Positions 10,650 through 19,507 of a DNA stretch of 58,578 bases are shown one piece after another (within the stretch, counting starts at the first letter, position 1; every line of letters begins with the position of its first letter). The stretch is taken from NCBI RefSeq assembly GCF_016464705.1, contig NZ_JAEHOB010000011.1, positions 164,042 to 222,619 on the forward strand, read 5' to 3'. Source of the DNA: Qaidamihabitans albus (GTDB lineage Bacteria; Actinomycetota; Actinomycetes; Mycobacteriales; Pseudonocardiaceae). Position numbers and translations under genes: made by a program. The notes beneath the pieces were generated by a model that made no database searches, was not told where the DNA came from, and was given only the letters and a program-made list of their open reading frames with translations.

Positions 10650-11555
10650 TCAGCCGGAGTGCGGGCAGGTGTCCCGGTACTCGGAGATCGTCCGGTCGTC
10701 GGGTGCGGGGCAGAGGAACTGCTCGTAGCGGGTGTCGTTGTCGATGAACCGCTTGAGCCACGAGATGCTGTACTTGGCGATCGTCGTGTTCGACGTGTTC
10801 GGCGCGAAGTGCGAGGCGCCGTCCAGCTCCATGTAGGCCTTGTCCAGGCTGCGAGGCAGGCTCTCGTAGAACGGCTCCGAGTGCGAGCGCACCGACGCGA
10901 CGCTGTCGTTCTCCGCGCCGATGATGAACGTCGGCACCTGGACCTCGGACCAGGTCTTGTCCATGTTCCAGGCGGTGAGCGGGATCGCGGCCTGCAGCGA
11001 CGGCCGGTCCGAGGCCGCCTCGAGTGCGCCGCCACCACCCATCGAGTGGCCCATCACGCCGAGCCTGCTGGGGTCGATCCGGTCGCGGACGGAGCTCCGC
11101 TGCACCAGGTAGTCCAGCGCGGCCAGCAGCTGGTCACCCCGGCTCGACGGCTGGTCGAAACGGCTGTTGGTGTCGATGGTGAACACCACGAACCCCTGCG
11201 AGGCGAGCCGCGGGCCGTACCAGCTCATGGTGGACTGGCTGGCGGTGTAGCCCGGCGCGATGGCCACCGCGCCGAACGTGCCCTCGCTGGTGGTGGTGGG
11301 GTAGTAGATCGTGCCGCCGCCGAAGCCCGAGACGAAGCCGGACACCGACGTCTGCGCGACGGAGAACGATCCGCGAGAGGCCTCGATGCTGCGCTCGGTC
11401 GGGTCGGGGCCGCGCTCGTAGGGGTTCTCCTGCGCCACCGCCGCCGGCGCGCCGGCGGCGCCGCCGATCAGCGCCAGCGCCGCGGCGAACGTGCCGAGCA
11501 CGTGTCTGACCCGGTGACGGGGAGCGTTGTCAGGTGGGGAGTTGCGGGGAGTCAC
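10650..11555 (-). CDS. Secreted cutinase/polyester hydrolase of the PETase family
   Basis: This 301-residue alpha/beta hydrolase matches the Thermobifida cutinase/Cut190 group, which cleaves cutin and aromatic polyesters such as PET. A signal peptide (residues about 15-41, ending GAPAAVAQ) is followed by the family start [10 protein letters not shown]. The triad is Ser171 (GHSMGGG), Asp217 (GAENDS) and His249 (GASHF). Oxyanion-hole residues Tyr103 and Met172, subsite Trp196, and the C-terminal cysteine pair 282/297 are present. The GTG start has AGGAG nine bases upstream; the frame could extend 25 residues further. It is secreted, faces a terminator hairpin, and may respond to the inverted repeat upstream. 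Activity on polymers is inferred from similarity. Confidence 0.95.
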   Translation of the reverse strand: MTPRNSPPDNAPRHRVRHVLGTFAAALALIGGAAGAPAAVAQENPYERGPDPTERSIEASRGSFSVAQTSVSGFVSGFGGGTIYYPTTTSEGTFGAVAIAPGYTASQSTMSWYGPRLASQGFVVFTIDTNSRFDQPSSRGDQLLAALDYLVQRSSVRDRIDPSRLGVMGHSMGGGGALEAASDRPSLQAAIPLTAWNMDKTWSEVQVPTFIIGAENDSVASVRSHSEPFYESLPRSLDKAYMELDGASHFAPNTSNTTIAKYSISWLKRFIDNDTRYEQFLCPAPDDRTISEYRDTCPHSG

Positions 11556-11624
11556 GTCGTTGTACTCCTGTTCGTCGGGGGCGCCGGCCGGACACTGCCG
11601 GACGGCATCCGTTCGCTCACGGAC

Positions 11625-11647
11625 GGTCACTGATTGTTGCTGTGACC
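11625..11647. promoter_or_regulatory. Inverted repeat upstream of the cutinase gene
   Basis: GGTCAC (11625-11630) and GTGACC (11642-11647) form a perfect inverted repeat with an 11-bp spacer. It lies in the 132-bp gap between the cutinase start and the end of the LuxR-type regulator gene. It fits an operator for the cutinase promoter; no clear -10 was found beside it. Confidence 0.4.
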
Positions 11648-11687
11648 CTGCCCCCGCGCATCGGTGAAATCGCCGGTTTCCGCCCGC

Positions 11688-14504
11688 TTACCGGAACAAC
11701 TTGGCGAGCTCTACCCGCGACCGGATGTCCAGCTTGGCGAAGATGTTGCGCAGGTGGTGGTCGACCGTGCGGGGGCTGATGAACAGCTGCGCGGCCACCT
11801 CGCGGTTCGTGGCCCCGTCGGCGACGAGCGCCGCGATCTGGAGCTGCCGCGGGGCCAGTTCGCCGGTCGCGCCGCGGGACATGCCGCGCACCGGGTGCCC
11901 GCAGGCCCGCAGCTCCTGTTGCGCTCGCCGGACCCAGTGCCGCGCGTCCATGTCCTCGAAGATCTGCACCGCCTCGCGCAGCAGGTCCTGTGCCTCCCGG
12001 TGCTTGCGCTCGCGCCGCAGGCGGTTCGCGTACAGCAGCTCCGTGCTCGCCAGGTCGTAGGCGGCGCCCGCCGAGCGATGGAGCCGGATCGCCTCGGCGA
12101 AATGCTCTCCCGCGGCGCCCTTCTCCTCGGCCAGCAGCCCCTGGCAACGATGCGCGAGGGCCCTGCGCGCCTCGCCTCCGGTGGCGTTCGCCCAGCGTTC
12201 GAACGTGTCGAGCGCGCGGACCGCCTGCTCCCGCTCGCCGCACCGGACCGCCGCCTCGACGAAGTGGGGAACGGCCAGCACGCGCACCGTGGAGTACCGG
12301 CTCGCCCGGCTGCCGGCGATCCGGCGGAACCGGCCGAAGGCCTCGGCGGGCCGGTCGTCGGCGAGGTCGGCACAGGCCGCCGCCCAGGTGGCGAACGCGC
12401 CGGGCCTGCCGAGCCCTCGCTCCGCGAGCCCGGACGCCGCGGCGTCGAGCCGCAGCATGGCGGTCTCTCCGTCGCCCTGCAGCGCCGCGTGCATCCCGAG
12501 GATCGTGAGGTGATCGACCACGCAGTTGGACTGCCCAAGCGACTCCGCGAGGCGCAGACCTTCCAGCGAGCTGCTCAGCGCCGCCTCGTGCTGATCGGTG
12601 AGCAGGGCGGCGACCGAAGCGTAGATCAGCGCCCACGGCACCCGGGCGGGGTTGCCCTGCGCACGGGCGCGCACCACGGCCTGCAACGCGAGTTCCCGGG
12701 CGGCCTGGGCGTCGCCGAGCGTGTAGGCGGCCTGGCTGGCGAGGATCTTGGCCGTCGGGTCGCCCGCCGAGTCGGCGAGAGCCACCACCCGGCGCAGCGG
12801 CGCGGCCGCCTCCCAGTGCCTGCCGCTGAACGTGGCACCCATCGCGGCGAAATGATCGAGCACCAGCCGGGTCGTGGGCTGCTCGTCGACGCTGCGCAGG
12901 CGGGCCGCGTCACCGGCCATCACGCAGTAGCGCGAGTCGTCTCCGGCGACGAGGGTGGCCTCGCCCGCGAGCATCAGTGTGGTGATCGCGACGCCCCGGT
13001 GCGTGTGCGCGAACCGCCGCGCGGTGTCGAGGAGGTCGACGGCCGCGACGGACGGACGGCCGCGGCGCAGCTCGATCTCCCCGTTCAGTATCCCGGCGAG
13101 ACCCGCGAGGCCACCCCGGGCCAGCGGCGCCGCGGTACGCAGGTTCGATCGCGCTCGGCGCGGCTCACCGGCGATCCAGTGGTCAGCCGCGGCCGAGACC
13201 AGGCGCAGGGCCCGGTCGTCGCCCGCCGGCGAAAGGGCGGCGGCGCGCTCGCTCGCGGCGGCGGCCTCCGGATAGCTGTGCGCCCGCCGTGCCGTCGCGG
13301 CCAGCCGGTCCAGCGCGCCGGCCAGCCTCGGACAGGGTGCCGTCGCGATCGCCGCGCGATGCCATGTCCAGCGATACTCTTCGGCGACCGGATCGGCCGC
13401 GGCGGCGAGGAGCCGATGGGCCTCTCGCAGCTCGTCGGGTGCCGCGCCGGCCCGCACGGTGCAGGGCAGCAGGTCCTCGGGCAGTCGCACGACATCGGCG
13501 GTCACGACAAGCAGTCCAGCCCGTTCGGCCTCCCCCAGCGCGGAGAGCGCGAGGCCGGACCGTTCCGCGACACGGGTCACGGTGTCCGGGCTCAGCCGCT
13601 CGTCGACCGCCGCCAGCAGGACCACGAGCCTGGCGTCGGCGGGCAACGCCGTGAGCCGCGCGCGGACGGTACGGCGCAGCCTGCTCTCCGCGGGCAGCGC
13701 CGCAGGCGGTTCCGCGCGCCCTGCCAGCTGGTCCACCGTGATCGTGGTGGCCAGCTCGGTGAGCGCCAGCGGGTTCCCGCGCGCGAGCTCAAGCACGCTG
13801 TCGGAGACGTCGCCGGGCACGTCGTTGCCGAGCCGGTCGGCGAGCAGCCGCGCCGCGGCGTCGTCGTCGAGCCTGCCGAGCCGCAACGACGGCAGCTCGG
13901 CCAGCAGATCGCCGTGCTCGAGGAGGCCGCCGCGGTCGGCGGCGAACAGCAGCGCGATCCGGGCCGGATCGGCCCTGTGAGCGGTGAACACGAGCGCCGC
14001 CAGCGACTCGGCGTCCAGGTGGTGCGCCGAGTCCACGCAGCACACCGTCGGCTTCGCGGCGGCCGCCACGGTCAGCAGCCGGTGCACGGCGGTGTGCAGG
14101 GCGAACGGTTCACACGGCGTCCGGCCGCCGAGCCCGAGAGCCCGGTGCAGCGGCTCGCGGTGCTCGGCGGAGAGCCGGGAGAGGAAGCCGCTCAGCGGGC
14201 GGAGCAGCTGATGCAGCCCGGCCAGCGGCAGCCCGGTCTCGGATTCGGTTCCGCACGCGCGCAGTACGCGGAACCGGGCCGCGGCGCGGCCTGCCGCGCC
14301 GAGCAGCGTCGTCTTGCCCACACCGGGCTGCCCGAGCACGACGAGCCCGCCGCCACGTCCCCGGGCCGCGCCGTCCAGCAACTCGGTCAGCGCGGCGAGC
14401 TCGCGCTCGCGACCTCGTACCGGATACAGCCGTGCGGGCGTGATGTCCGTTCCAGCGGCCATCCGGTCAGTGTTGCGTGTGGGCCACGCCAGGAGAAGAC
14501 CCAT
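11688..14504 (-). CDS. LuxR-family transcriptional regulator with AAA ATPase domain (LAL type)
   Basis: This is a 938-residue large ATP-binding regulator of the MalT/LAL class. An N-terminal ATPase domain has Walker A GQPGVGKTT near residues 58-66 and a Walker B-like VCCVDSAHHLDAES. A long helical-repeat middle part would sense a ligand or partner. The last 65 residues are a LuxR-type helix-turn-helix (LAPRQLQIAALVADGATNREVA). The start is uncertain: ATG at 14504 or 14462, neither with a good ribosome-binding site. It lies 40 bp after the oxidoreductase gene on the same strand, so the two may be cotranscribed. The neighbouring cutinase gene is a possible target, but only by position. Confidence 0.9.
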   Translation of the reverse strand: MGLLLAWPTRNTDRMAAGTDITPARLYPVRGRERELAALTELLDGAARGRGGGLVVLGQPGVGKTTLLGAAGRAAARFRVLRACGTESETGLPLAGLHQLLRPLSGFLSRLSAEHREPLHRALGLGGRTPCEPFALHTAVHRLLTVAAAAKPTVCCVDSAHHLDAESLAALVFTAHRADPARIALLFAADRGGLLEHGDLLAELPSLRLGRLDDDAAARLLADRLGNDVPGDVSDSVLELARGNPLALTELATTITVDQLAGRAEPPAALPAESRLRRTVRARLTALPADARLVVLLAAVDERLSPDTVTRVAERSGLALSALGEAERAGLLVVTADVVRLPEDLLPCTVRAGAAPDELREAHRLLAAAADPVAEEYRWTWHRAAIATAPCPRLAGALDRLAATARRAHSYPEAAAASERAAALSPAGDDRALRLVSAAADHWIAGEPRRARSNLRTAAPLARGGLAGLAGILNGEIELRRGRPSVAAVDLLDTARRFAHTHRGVAITTLMLAGEATLVAGDDSRYCVMAGDAARLRSVDEQPTTRLVLDHFAAMGATFSGRHWEAAAPLRRVVALADSAGDPTAKILASQAAYTLGDAQAARELALQAVVRARAQGNPARVPWALIYASVAALLTDQHEAALSSSLEGLRLAESLGQSNCVVDHLTILGMHAALQGDGETAMLRLDAAASGLAERGLGRPGAFATWAAACADLADDRPAEAFGRFRRIAGSRASRYSTVRVLAVPHFVEAAVRCGEREQAVRALDTFERWANATGGEARRALAHRCQGLLAEEKGAAGEHFAEAIRLHRSAGAAYDLASTELLYANRLRRERKHREAQDLLREAVQIFEDMDARHWVRRAQQELRACGHPVRGMSRGATGELAPRQLQIAALVADGATNREVAAQLFISPRTVDHHLRNIFAKLDIRSRVELAKLFR

Positions 14505-14544
14505 GTTCACCCGCAGTGCAGGCTGCGGGGCGCTGAGTGTTCCG

Positions 14545-15330
14545 TCAGCCGTTCTGCGCGTCCCGCCAGGCGATCCACTTGCGCAGCATGCCGAGGTCGT
14601 AGTCGGGGCCGCCGACGCCGACGGTGAACAGGGTGATGCCCAGGTCGTGCAGCTTCGCCGCCGAGTCCTCCGGGTCGCTCTGCACGCCCACCGACCGCTC
14701 GATCTCCGCGGGGTCGCGGCCCACGTCGGCGCAGTGCCGGTCGAGGATCTCGATCTTGCGCGCGGCGACCTCGACGTCACCGAAGCCGTGCCAGATGTCG
14801 GCGTGCCGGGCGACCATGCGCAGGGTCTTCTTCTCCCCGCCGCCGCCGATCAGCACCGGGATCTTGCGCGTCGGCGGCGGGTTCAGCTTGGCAAGGCGGT
14901 TCTCGATCCGCGGCAGCGCATCGGCGAGGTCGGCGAGCCTGCTGCCCGCCGTGCCGAACTCGTAGCCGTACTCGACGTAGTCCCGCTCGAACCAGCCCGC
15001 ACCGATCCCCAGGATCAGCCTGCCGCCGCTGATGTGGTCGACTGTGCGGGCCATGTCGGCCAGCAGGTCCGGGTTGCGGTAGCTGTTGCAGGTCACCAGC
15101 GCGCCGATCTCGACTCGCGACGTCGACTCGGCCCACGCGCCGAGCATGGTCCAGCACTCGAAGTGCTTGCCGTCGGGATCACCGTAGAGCGGGTAGAAGT
15201 GATCCCAGTTGAAGACGATGTCCACGCCGAGTTCCTCGGCCTCGGCGGCGGTGCGGCGGATTGTCGCGTAGTCGGCGTGCTGGGGCTGGAGCTGGAGTCC
15301 GATCCGGACCGGCCTGTTCGCTGTCGTCAT
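14545..15330 (-). CDS. LLM-class F420-dependent oxidoreductase
   Basis: This 261-residue protein has the TIM-barrel features of the luciferase-like monooxygenase class: RIGLQLQPQH at the first strand, NWDHFYPLYGD, and the loop GGRLILGIGAGWFERDYVEYG. Members use reduced F420 or FMN to reduce or oxidise varied substrates; the sequence does not say which. Actinobacteria of this group make F420. The ATG at 15330 is preceded by TATCCT ending 6 nt upstream, so the mRNA is likely leaderless. Upstream lies a family 3 repeat, then the polyprenyl synthase gene on the same strand. The LuxR-type regulator gene follows 40 bp downstream. Confidence 0.9.
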   Translation of the reverse strand: MTTANRPVRIGLQLQPQHADYATIRRTAAEAEELGVDIVFNWDHFYPLYGDPDGKHFECWTMLGAWAESTSRVEIGALVTCNSYRNPDLLADMARTVDHISGGRLILGIGAGWFERDYVEYGYEFGTAGSRLADLADALPRIENRLAKLNPPPTRKIPVLIGGGGEKKTLRMVARHADIWHGFGDVEVAARKIEILDRHCADVGRDPAEIERSVGVQSDPEDSAAKLHDLGITLFTVGVGGPDYDLGMLRKWIAWRDAQNG

Positions 15331-15336
15331 GCTCGC

Positions 15337-15342
15337 AGGATA
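15337..15342 (-). promoter_or_regulatory. -10 element for the leaderless LLM oxidoreductase gene
   Basis: On the minus strand TATCCT ends 6 nt before the ATG at 15330. Confidence 0.5.
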
Positions 15343-15347
15343 ACGAG

Positions 15348-15398
15348 CCCGCGAGTCCCCCGCTGGAACCCGCGAGTCCCCCACCCGGGCCCGCGAGT
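15348..15398. repeat. Family 3 phased repeat, copy A (3 units)
   Basis: CCCGCGAGT occurs at 15348, 15369 and 15390, each exactly 21 bp apart and all in one orientation. The first 30 bp are identical to the copy at 23866. It lies between the polyprenyl synthase stop and the oxidoreductase promoter. Confidence 0.88.
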
Positions 15399-15436
15399 TC
15401 CGCACCGGCGGCACCACCGACGGAGCAAACGCGCGC

Positions 15437-16582
15437 TCAGAACTTCCGTTGTGTCGCCTTTGTCGCGAGCTCGGTGAGCCGCTCGGTTGCCGGTCCGGTG
15501 AGTCGCGCGGCACGCAGGGACGACAGCGCGGTACGGGTCAGCTCGGTGATGCGCCGCTCGATCTCCGCGACGGCGCCGAGTTCCGTGAGAACCCGCCGCA
15601 CAGTGTCCACACCGGATTCGGTGAGCCCGGTGTCGCCGATCGCCGCGGCGAGCACGTCGCGCTCGGCGGGACGCCGCTGCTCGCGGGCCAGCCGCAGGCC
15701 GAGCGCGAGCAGCAGTGTCCGCTTCCCCTCGCGCAGGTCGTCCCCCGCTGGCTTGCCGGTCACGGAAGGGTCGCCGAACACGCCGAGCAGGTCGTCGCGG
15801 AGCTGGAAGGCGACCCCGAGGTCACGGCCGAACGTCATCAACGGCTCGATGACGCCGGGGCCCGTGCCGGCGAGCGCCGCCCCGAGGTGCAGCGGCCGCT
15901 GCACGGTGTACGCGGCCGTCTTCAGCCGGTCGATCCGCAGGGCGGCCTCAACGGAGTCGTCTCCGGTCGCCTGCGTGTGCATGTCGAGGTACTGCCCGGC
16001 CAGCACCTCGGTGCGCATGGCCCGCCAGGCGGGCCGGGCCGCGGCGAGCGTCTCCGGCGGCAGCGCGGCCTCGGCGAACATGTCGTCCGCCCAGGCGAGT
16101 GCGAGGTCACCGATCAGTACCGCGGCGGCGAGGCCGAACCGGCTGGACGAGCCGAGCCAGCCGCTCTCGGCATGCTGCCCGGCGAACGCCACGTGCACCG
16201 TCGGGGAGCCGCGCCGGGAGTCGGACGAGTCCAGCACGTCGTCGTGGATCAGCGCGCACGCCTGGATCAGTTCCAGGCTCGCCACCGCCTGCAGCACTCC
16301 CTCGGCGTGCGGGCCGGCCGCGTCACCGCCCGCGCCGCGCCAGCTCCACCAGGCGAACGTCGGGCGCAACCGCTTGCCGCCGCCGAGAACGAAGTCGCCG
16401 AGTGCGTCCGTCGCCGGGGCGAACGTCGGCTCGGTGCGCCGGATGGCCTCGCCGGCCCGCTGCAGGAAACCGGCCAGCGCGTGCTCGATGTGCGCGGGCA
16501 GGTCCGCGTCGTAGGACGCGTCCGGCCGCGTGCGTGCCGGATCGTCCCGGTCGTCGGCACTGGCGGCTCCCGGCTCACTCAT
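15437..16582 (-). CDS. idsA2: Polyprenyl (geranylgeranyl-type) diphosphate synthase
   Basis: This 381-residue trans-isoprenyl diphosphate synthase condenses isopentenyl diphosphate with allylic diphosphates. The GGGKRLRP motif, the first aspartate motif DDVLDSSDSRRG (Asp114, 115, 118) and the second motif DDLLGVFGD near residue 255 are complete. A 30-residue acidic N-terminal tail precedes the fold. The position beside a divergent metF matches M. tuberculosis idsA2/Rv2172c, hence the symbol. Chain length cannot be decided from this reading. The ATG at 16582 is chosen because it begins the family-like tail MSEPG; the frame runs open upstream through the divergent metF region. Confidence 0.93.
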   Translation of the reverse strand: MSEPGAASADDRDDPARTRPDASYDADLPAHIEHALAGFLQRAGEAIRRTEPTFAPATDALGDFVLGGGKRLRPTFAWWSWRGAGGDAAGPHAEGVLQAVASLELIQACALIHDDVLDSSDSRRGSPTVHVAFAGQHAESGWLGSSSRFGLAAAVLIGDLALAWADDMFAEAALPPETLAAARPAWRAMRTEVLAGQYLDMHTQATGDDSVEAALRIDRLKTAAYTVQRPLHLGAALAGTGPGVIEPLMTFGRDLGVAFQLRDDLLGVFGDPSVTGKPAGDDLREGKRTLLLALGLRLAREQRRPAERDVLAAAIGDTGLTESGVDTVRRVLTELGAVAEIERRITELTRTALSSLRAARLTGPATERLTELATKATQRKF

Positions 16583-16753
16583 GCCTCTATCCTGCGGGTC
16601 GGCGTGCCCGCGCGGTATCTCGGGGCGGCACGCCGCCGAGTGGAGCTCGTTGTCACCGTGCAGCGCGAGCTCCTCTGGCCGGGCGGGACGCAACACGTCC
16701 AGCCCGGCGACTCTCAGCAAGTGAGAGCATGTCCCAGTCTCCGGACACGCCAG

Positions 16754-16759
16754 TAGCAT
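16754..16759 (+). promoter_or_regulatory. -10 element for leaderless metF
   Basis: TAGCAT ends 7 nt before the ATG at 16767. This supports 16767 over the in-frame ATG at 16758, which overlaps the hexamer. Confidence 0.5.
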
Positions 16760-16766
16760 GTCCGGC

Positions 16767-17651
16767 ATGACGTCGGTGGTGGAGCGGCTGCGGGGTGGCG
16801 CACCGGCGTTCTCCGTGGAGTTCTTCCCGCCCCGCGACGCGGCCGACGAGGCGATCCTGTGGCGCTCGATCCGCGAGCTGGAGCGGGACGACCCGGCGTA
16901 CCTGTCGATCACGTACGGCGCGGGCGGCACGAGCCGCGACGGCACGATCCGCAGCATCGCCAGGGTCGCCGCCGAGACGACGCTCGTTCCCATGGCGCAC
17001 CTGACGGCGGTGAACCACTCGGTGGCCGAGCTGCGCAACGTGATCGGCTGGTATGCCTCGGCCGGTGTGCGCAACATCCTCGCGCTGCGCGGCGATCCGC
17101 CCGGCGATCCCTACGGCGAATGGGTCCCGCATCCGCGTGGTCTGAACTACGCGGAGGAACTCGTCGAGCTGGTGCGCTCGCTCGGCGACTTCTGTGTCGG
17201 TGTCTCCGCGTTCCCCTACGGGCACCCCCGCTCGCCGGACCTGGCGACCGACACGGTGCACCTCGTGCGCAAGTTCCGCGCGGGCGCGGACTTCGGCATC
17301 GCCCAGCTTTTCTTCGAGGCGGAGGACTTCCTGCGGCTGCGGGACCGCGTGGCGGCGGCGGGCTGCGACAAGCCGCTGATTCCGGGCATCATGCCGCTGA
17401 CCACGCCCCGGACGCTGCACAAGACGATCGAGCTCTCCGGCGCCGAGGCGCCGCGCCGGCTGCTGGACCGGCTCGAACCGCTGGCCGGTGACGCGAAGGC
17501 GTTCCGCGCCGAGGGGCTGGACGTCGTCACCGAGCTCGGGCAACGGCTGCTCGCGGAGGGCGTCGCGGATCTGCACTTCTACACGTTCAACCGCGCCAAG
17601 GCCACTCGCGAGGTGGTCGGCAGGCTTGGCCTGGTGCCCGCGCGCGTCTAG
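16767..17651 (+). CDS. metF: Methylenetetrahydrofolate reductase
   Basis: This 294-residue flavoprotein reduces 5,10-methylenetetrahydrofolate to 5-methyltetrahydrofolate for methionine synthesis. Family features are FSVEFFPPRD at the first strand, the SITYGAGGTSRDGT loop, the HLTAV and ILALRGDPPGD folate/FAD segments, and LFFEAEDF. Length agrees with bacterial MetF of the Rv2172c kind. The ATG at 16767 is chosen for the TAGCAT hexamer 7 nt upstream, giving a leaderless message. It is divergent from idsA2 across 184 bp, and the next gene starts 22 bp downstream, so metF and the DUF885 gene may be partly cotranscribed. Confidence 0.95.
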   Translation: MTSVVERLRGGAPAFSVEFFPPRDAADEAILWRSIRELERDDPAYLSITYGAGGTSRDGTIRSIARVAAETTLVPMAHLTAVNHSVAELRNVIGWYASAGVRNILALRGDPPGDPYGEWVPHPRGLNYAEELVELVRSLGDFCVGVSAFPYGHPRSPDLATDTVHLVRKFRAGADFGIAQLFFEAEDFLRLRDRVAAAGCDKPLIPGIMPLTTPRTLHKTIELSGAEAPRRLLDRLEPLAGDAKAFRAEGLDVVTELGQRLLAEGVADLHFYTFNRAKATREVVGRLGLVPARV

Positions 17652-17660
17652 CGGAAACGG

Positions 17661-17666
17661 TAGCGT
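17661..17666 (+). promoter_or_regulatory. -10 element for the leaderless DUF885 gene
   Basis: TAGCGT ends 6 nt before the ATG at 17673, within the 21-bp gap after metF. Confidence 0.45.
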
Positions 17667-17672
17667 GCGGCC

Positions 17673-19364
17673 ATGGTTTCCGAGGCTGGGCAGTACGGCG
17701 TCCATCAGATCTGCGACCGGTTCGTCGACGACTACGCCGCCGCCGATCCCGTGACGGCGACCGAGGTCGGCATCGCCGGCTACGACGACCAGGTCACGGA
17801 CTACTCCCCGGAGGGGTACGCCGCGCGCGCGGCGCTGGCGAAGCGGGCGCTGCGGGAGATGGGGGCGGCCACCCCCGCCGACGAGGGTGAGCAGGTGGCG
17901 AAGGCGGTCTTCACCGAGCGCGTCGGGCTGTCGGTGGAGCTGCACGAGGCCGGCCTCGATGTCGGTGTGCTCAACACGATCGCAAGTCCGGTGCACGAGC
18001 TGCGCATGGCGTTCGACCTCATGCCGGCCGAGTCGGCCGAGCACTGGCGGACGATCGCGACGCGGATGGCGAAGGTGCCCGGAGCGCTCGACGGTGTGCG
18101 CGCGTCGCTGCTGGCCGCCGCCGAGGCGGGACGCGCCCCGGCGCTGCGGCAGATCGGCAGGGTCGCGGAGCAGGCCGAGGTCTGGGCGGGGCTGTCCGGC
18201 GATCGCGGGTACTTCGCGGATCTCGCCGAGCGGGCGCACGGAGTGCCGGACAGCCTGCGGAGCGAGCTGCGCCACGCCGCCGACGCGGCACAGGAGGCCT
18301 ATGCCGAGCTCGCCGGCTTCCTCAGGGCCGAGCTGGCGCCCGAAGCCCCGACCAAGGACGCGGTCGGTGAGGACGTCTACCGGTTGTGGTCGCGCTACTT
18401 CGTCGGCGCGGAGCTCGACCTGCGCGAGGCTTACGAATGGGGTTGGGCGGAGTTCGCCCGCGTGGAGCGGGAGGCGAAGGAGGTCGCCGAGCGGATCAAG
18501 CCCGGTGCGAGCCTGGCCGAGGTGGCCGCGGCACTCGACGCCGACGAACGTTACCGGTTGCACGGCCGCCGCGCGCTCGAGGAATGGATGCAGCGGCTGT
18601 CCGACGACGCGCTGCGCTCGCTGCGCGGTACGCACTTCGAGATCCCGGACGAGCTCATGGCCCTGGAGTGCCGGATCGCCCCGCCCGGCGGTGGTGTCGG
18701 TGCCTACTACAGCGGTCCGAGCGAGGACTTCTCCCGGCCCGGCCGGATGTGGTGGTCGCTGCCCGCGGACCGCGAGGAGTTCTCCACCTGGCGCGAGGTC
18801 AGCACGGTCTACCACGAGGGTGTGCCGGGGCATCATCTGCAGATCGCGACGGCGGTGTACCAGGCGAGGAAGCTGAACCGTTTCCAGCGGCTCATGGCGT
18901 TCACCTCCGGGCACGCCGAGGGCTGGGCGCTCTACGCCGAGCGGCTGATGCAGGATCTCGGGTTCCTCGGTGACGACGGCGACCTGCTCGGGATGCTCGA
19001 CGCGCACCTGTTCCGCGCGGCCCGCGTGGTCGTGGACATCGGTATGCACCTGGAGCTGGAGATCCCGGCGGGCACGGGCTTCCACGAGGGGGAACGCTGG
19101 ACCCCGGAGCTGGGGCTGGAGTTCATGCTGACCCGCACGATCACCGACGCCGACCACGTGCACGACGAGATCGACCGCTACCTCGGCTGGCCGGGGCAGG
19201 CGCCGGCCTACAAGCTCGGCGAGCGGCTGTGGCTCGCGGCGCGGGAGGACGTCCGGCGCAGGCAGGGCGATGCGTTCGACCTCAAGGACTTCCACACCCG
19301 TGCGCTCAGGATGGGCGGCATGGGCCTGGACACACTGCGCGAACAACTCTCCGCCATGGCGTGA
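17673..19364 (+). CDS. DUF885-family metallopeptidase-like protein
   Basis: This 563-residue protein belongs to the DUF885 family of predicted zinc peptidases. The motif HEGVPGHH at residues 381-388 resembles a metal-binding HExxH variant and is typical of the family. Other family blocks are RMWWSLPADRE, FTSGHAEGWALYAERLM with a likely third ligand (GHAEGW), and a C-terminal KLGERLWL. No signal peptide is visible, so it probably acts in the cytoplasm on peptides; the substrate is unknown. It begins 22 bp after metF with its own leaderless-type hexamer. A leader-peptide region for the next gene starts immediately after the stop. Confidence 0.92.
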   Translation: MVSEAGQYGVHQICDRFVDDYAAADPVTATEVGIAGYDDQVTDYSPEGYAARAALAKRALREMGAATPADEGEQVAKAVFTERVGLSVELHEAGLDVGVLNTIASPVHELRMAFDLMPAESAEHWRTIATRMAKVPGALDGVRASLLAAAEAGRAPALRQIGRVAEQAEVWAGLSGDRGYFADLAERAHGVPDSLRSELRHAADAAQEAYAELAGFLRAELAPEAPTKDAVGEDVYRLWSRYFVGAELDLREAYEWGWAEFARVEREAKEVAERIKPGASLAEVAAALDADERYRLHGRRALEEWMQRLSDDALRSLRGTHFEIPDELMALECRIAPPGGGVGAYYSGPSEDFSRPGRMWWSLPADREEFSTWREVSTVYHEGVPGHHLQIATAVYQARKLNRFQRLMAFTSGHAEGWALYAERLMQDLGFLGDDGDLLGMLDAHLFRAARVVVDIGMHLELEIPAGTGFHEGERWTPELGLEFMLTRTITDADHVHDEIDRYLGWPGQAPAYKLGERLWLAAREDVRRRQGDAFDLKDFHTRALRMGGMGLDTLREQLSAMA

Positions 19365-19373
19365 TCGCTGAGC

Positions 19374-19379
19374 TAGGCT
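19374..19379 (+). promoter_or_regulatory. -10 element for the 13-residue leader ORF
   Basis: TAGGCT ends 7 nt before the ATG at 19387 and lies 10 bp after the DUF885 stop. No convincing -35 was seen. Confidence 0.45.
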
Positions 19380-19386
19380 GACCGGC

Positions 19387-19428
19387 ATGCACCGGGTCTT
19401 CCGCAGCACCCCGCCGCCACGCTCCTGA
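19387..19428 (+). CDS. Possible leader peptide (13 residues)
   Basis: The short frame encodes MHRVFRSTPPPRS and ends in TGA. It sits right behind a TAGGCT hexamer at leaderless spacing and is followed by two perfect hairpins. Its last codons overlap CTCCTGAG (19422-19429), which is repeated at 19478-19485 as the left arm of the second hairpin. A ribosome stopping here would therefore affect which structure forms. The Arg/Pro-rich content could make translation sensitive to those tRNAs or to ribosome-targeting drugs. The peptide itself was not recognised. Translation is inferred from position only. Confidence 0.45.
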   Translation: MHRVFRSTPPPRS

Positions 19429-19507
19429 GCGGGGCGTGCCCGCCGTGCGGCTGTGCGCCGCACGGCCCCTTCGTGGACTCCTGAGAGCCTGTCCTTGATC
19501 TCAGGAG
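19422..19507 (+). promoter_or_regulatory. Attenuator-like region with two hairpins and an alternative pairing
   Basis: Hairpin 1 pairs GCCGTGCGGC (19442-19451) with GCCGCACGGC (19457-19466) around a 5-nt loop. Hairpin 2 pairs CTCCTGAGA (19478-19486) with TCTCAGGAG (19499-19507). The 3' arm of hairpin 2 contains AGGAG, part of a strong ribosome-binding site AGGAGG. CTCCTGAG at 19422-19429, over the leader stop codon, can pair with the same 3' arm, so two structures exclude each other. A family 2 repeat lies between this region and the EamA start. Confidence 0.55.

Noticed and set aside
12626-14627. Long plus-strand frames opposite the LuxR-type regulator
   Set aside because: Composition is Arg/Gly-rich and disordered, no ribosome-binding site was seen, and the minus-strand protein has complete Walker and helix-turn-helix motifs.
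16653-19463. 936-codon minus-strand frame opposite metF and the DUF885 gene
   Set aside because: A high-GC shadow; both plus-strand genes have clear family motifs and promoters.
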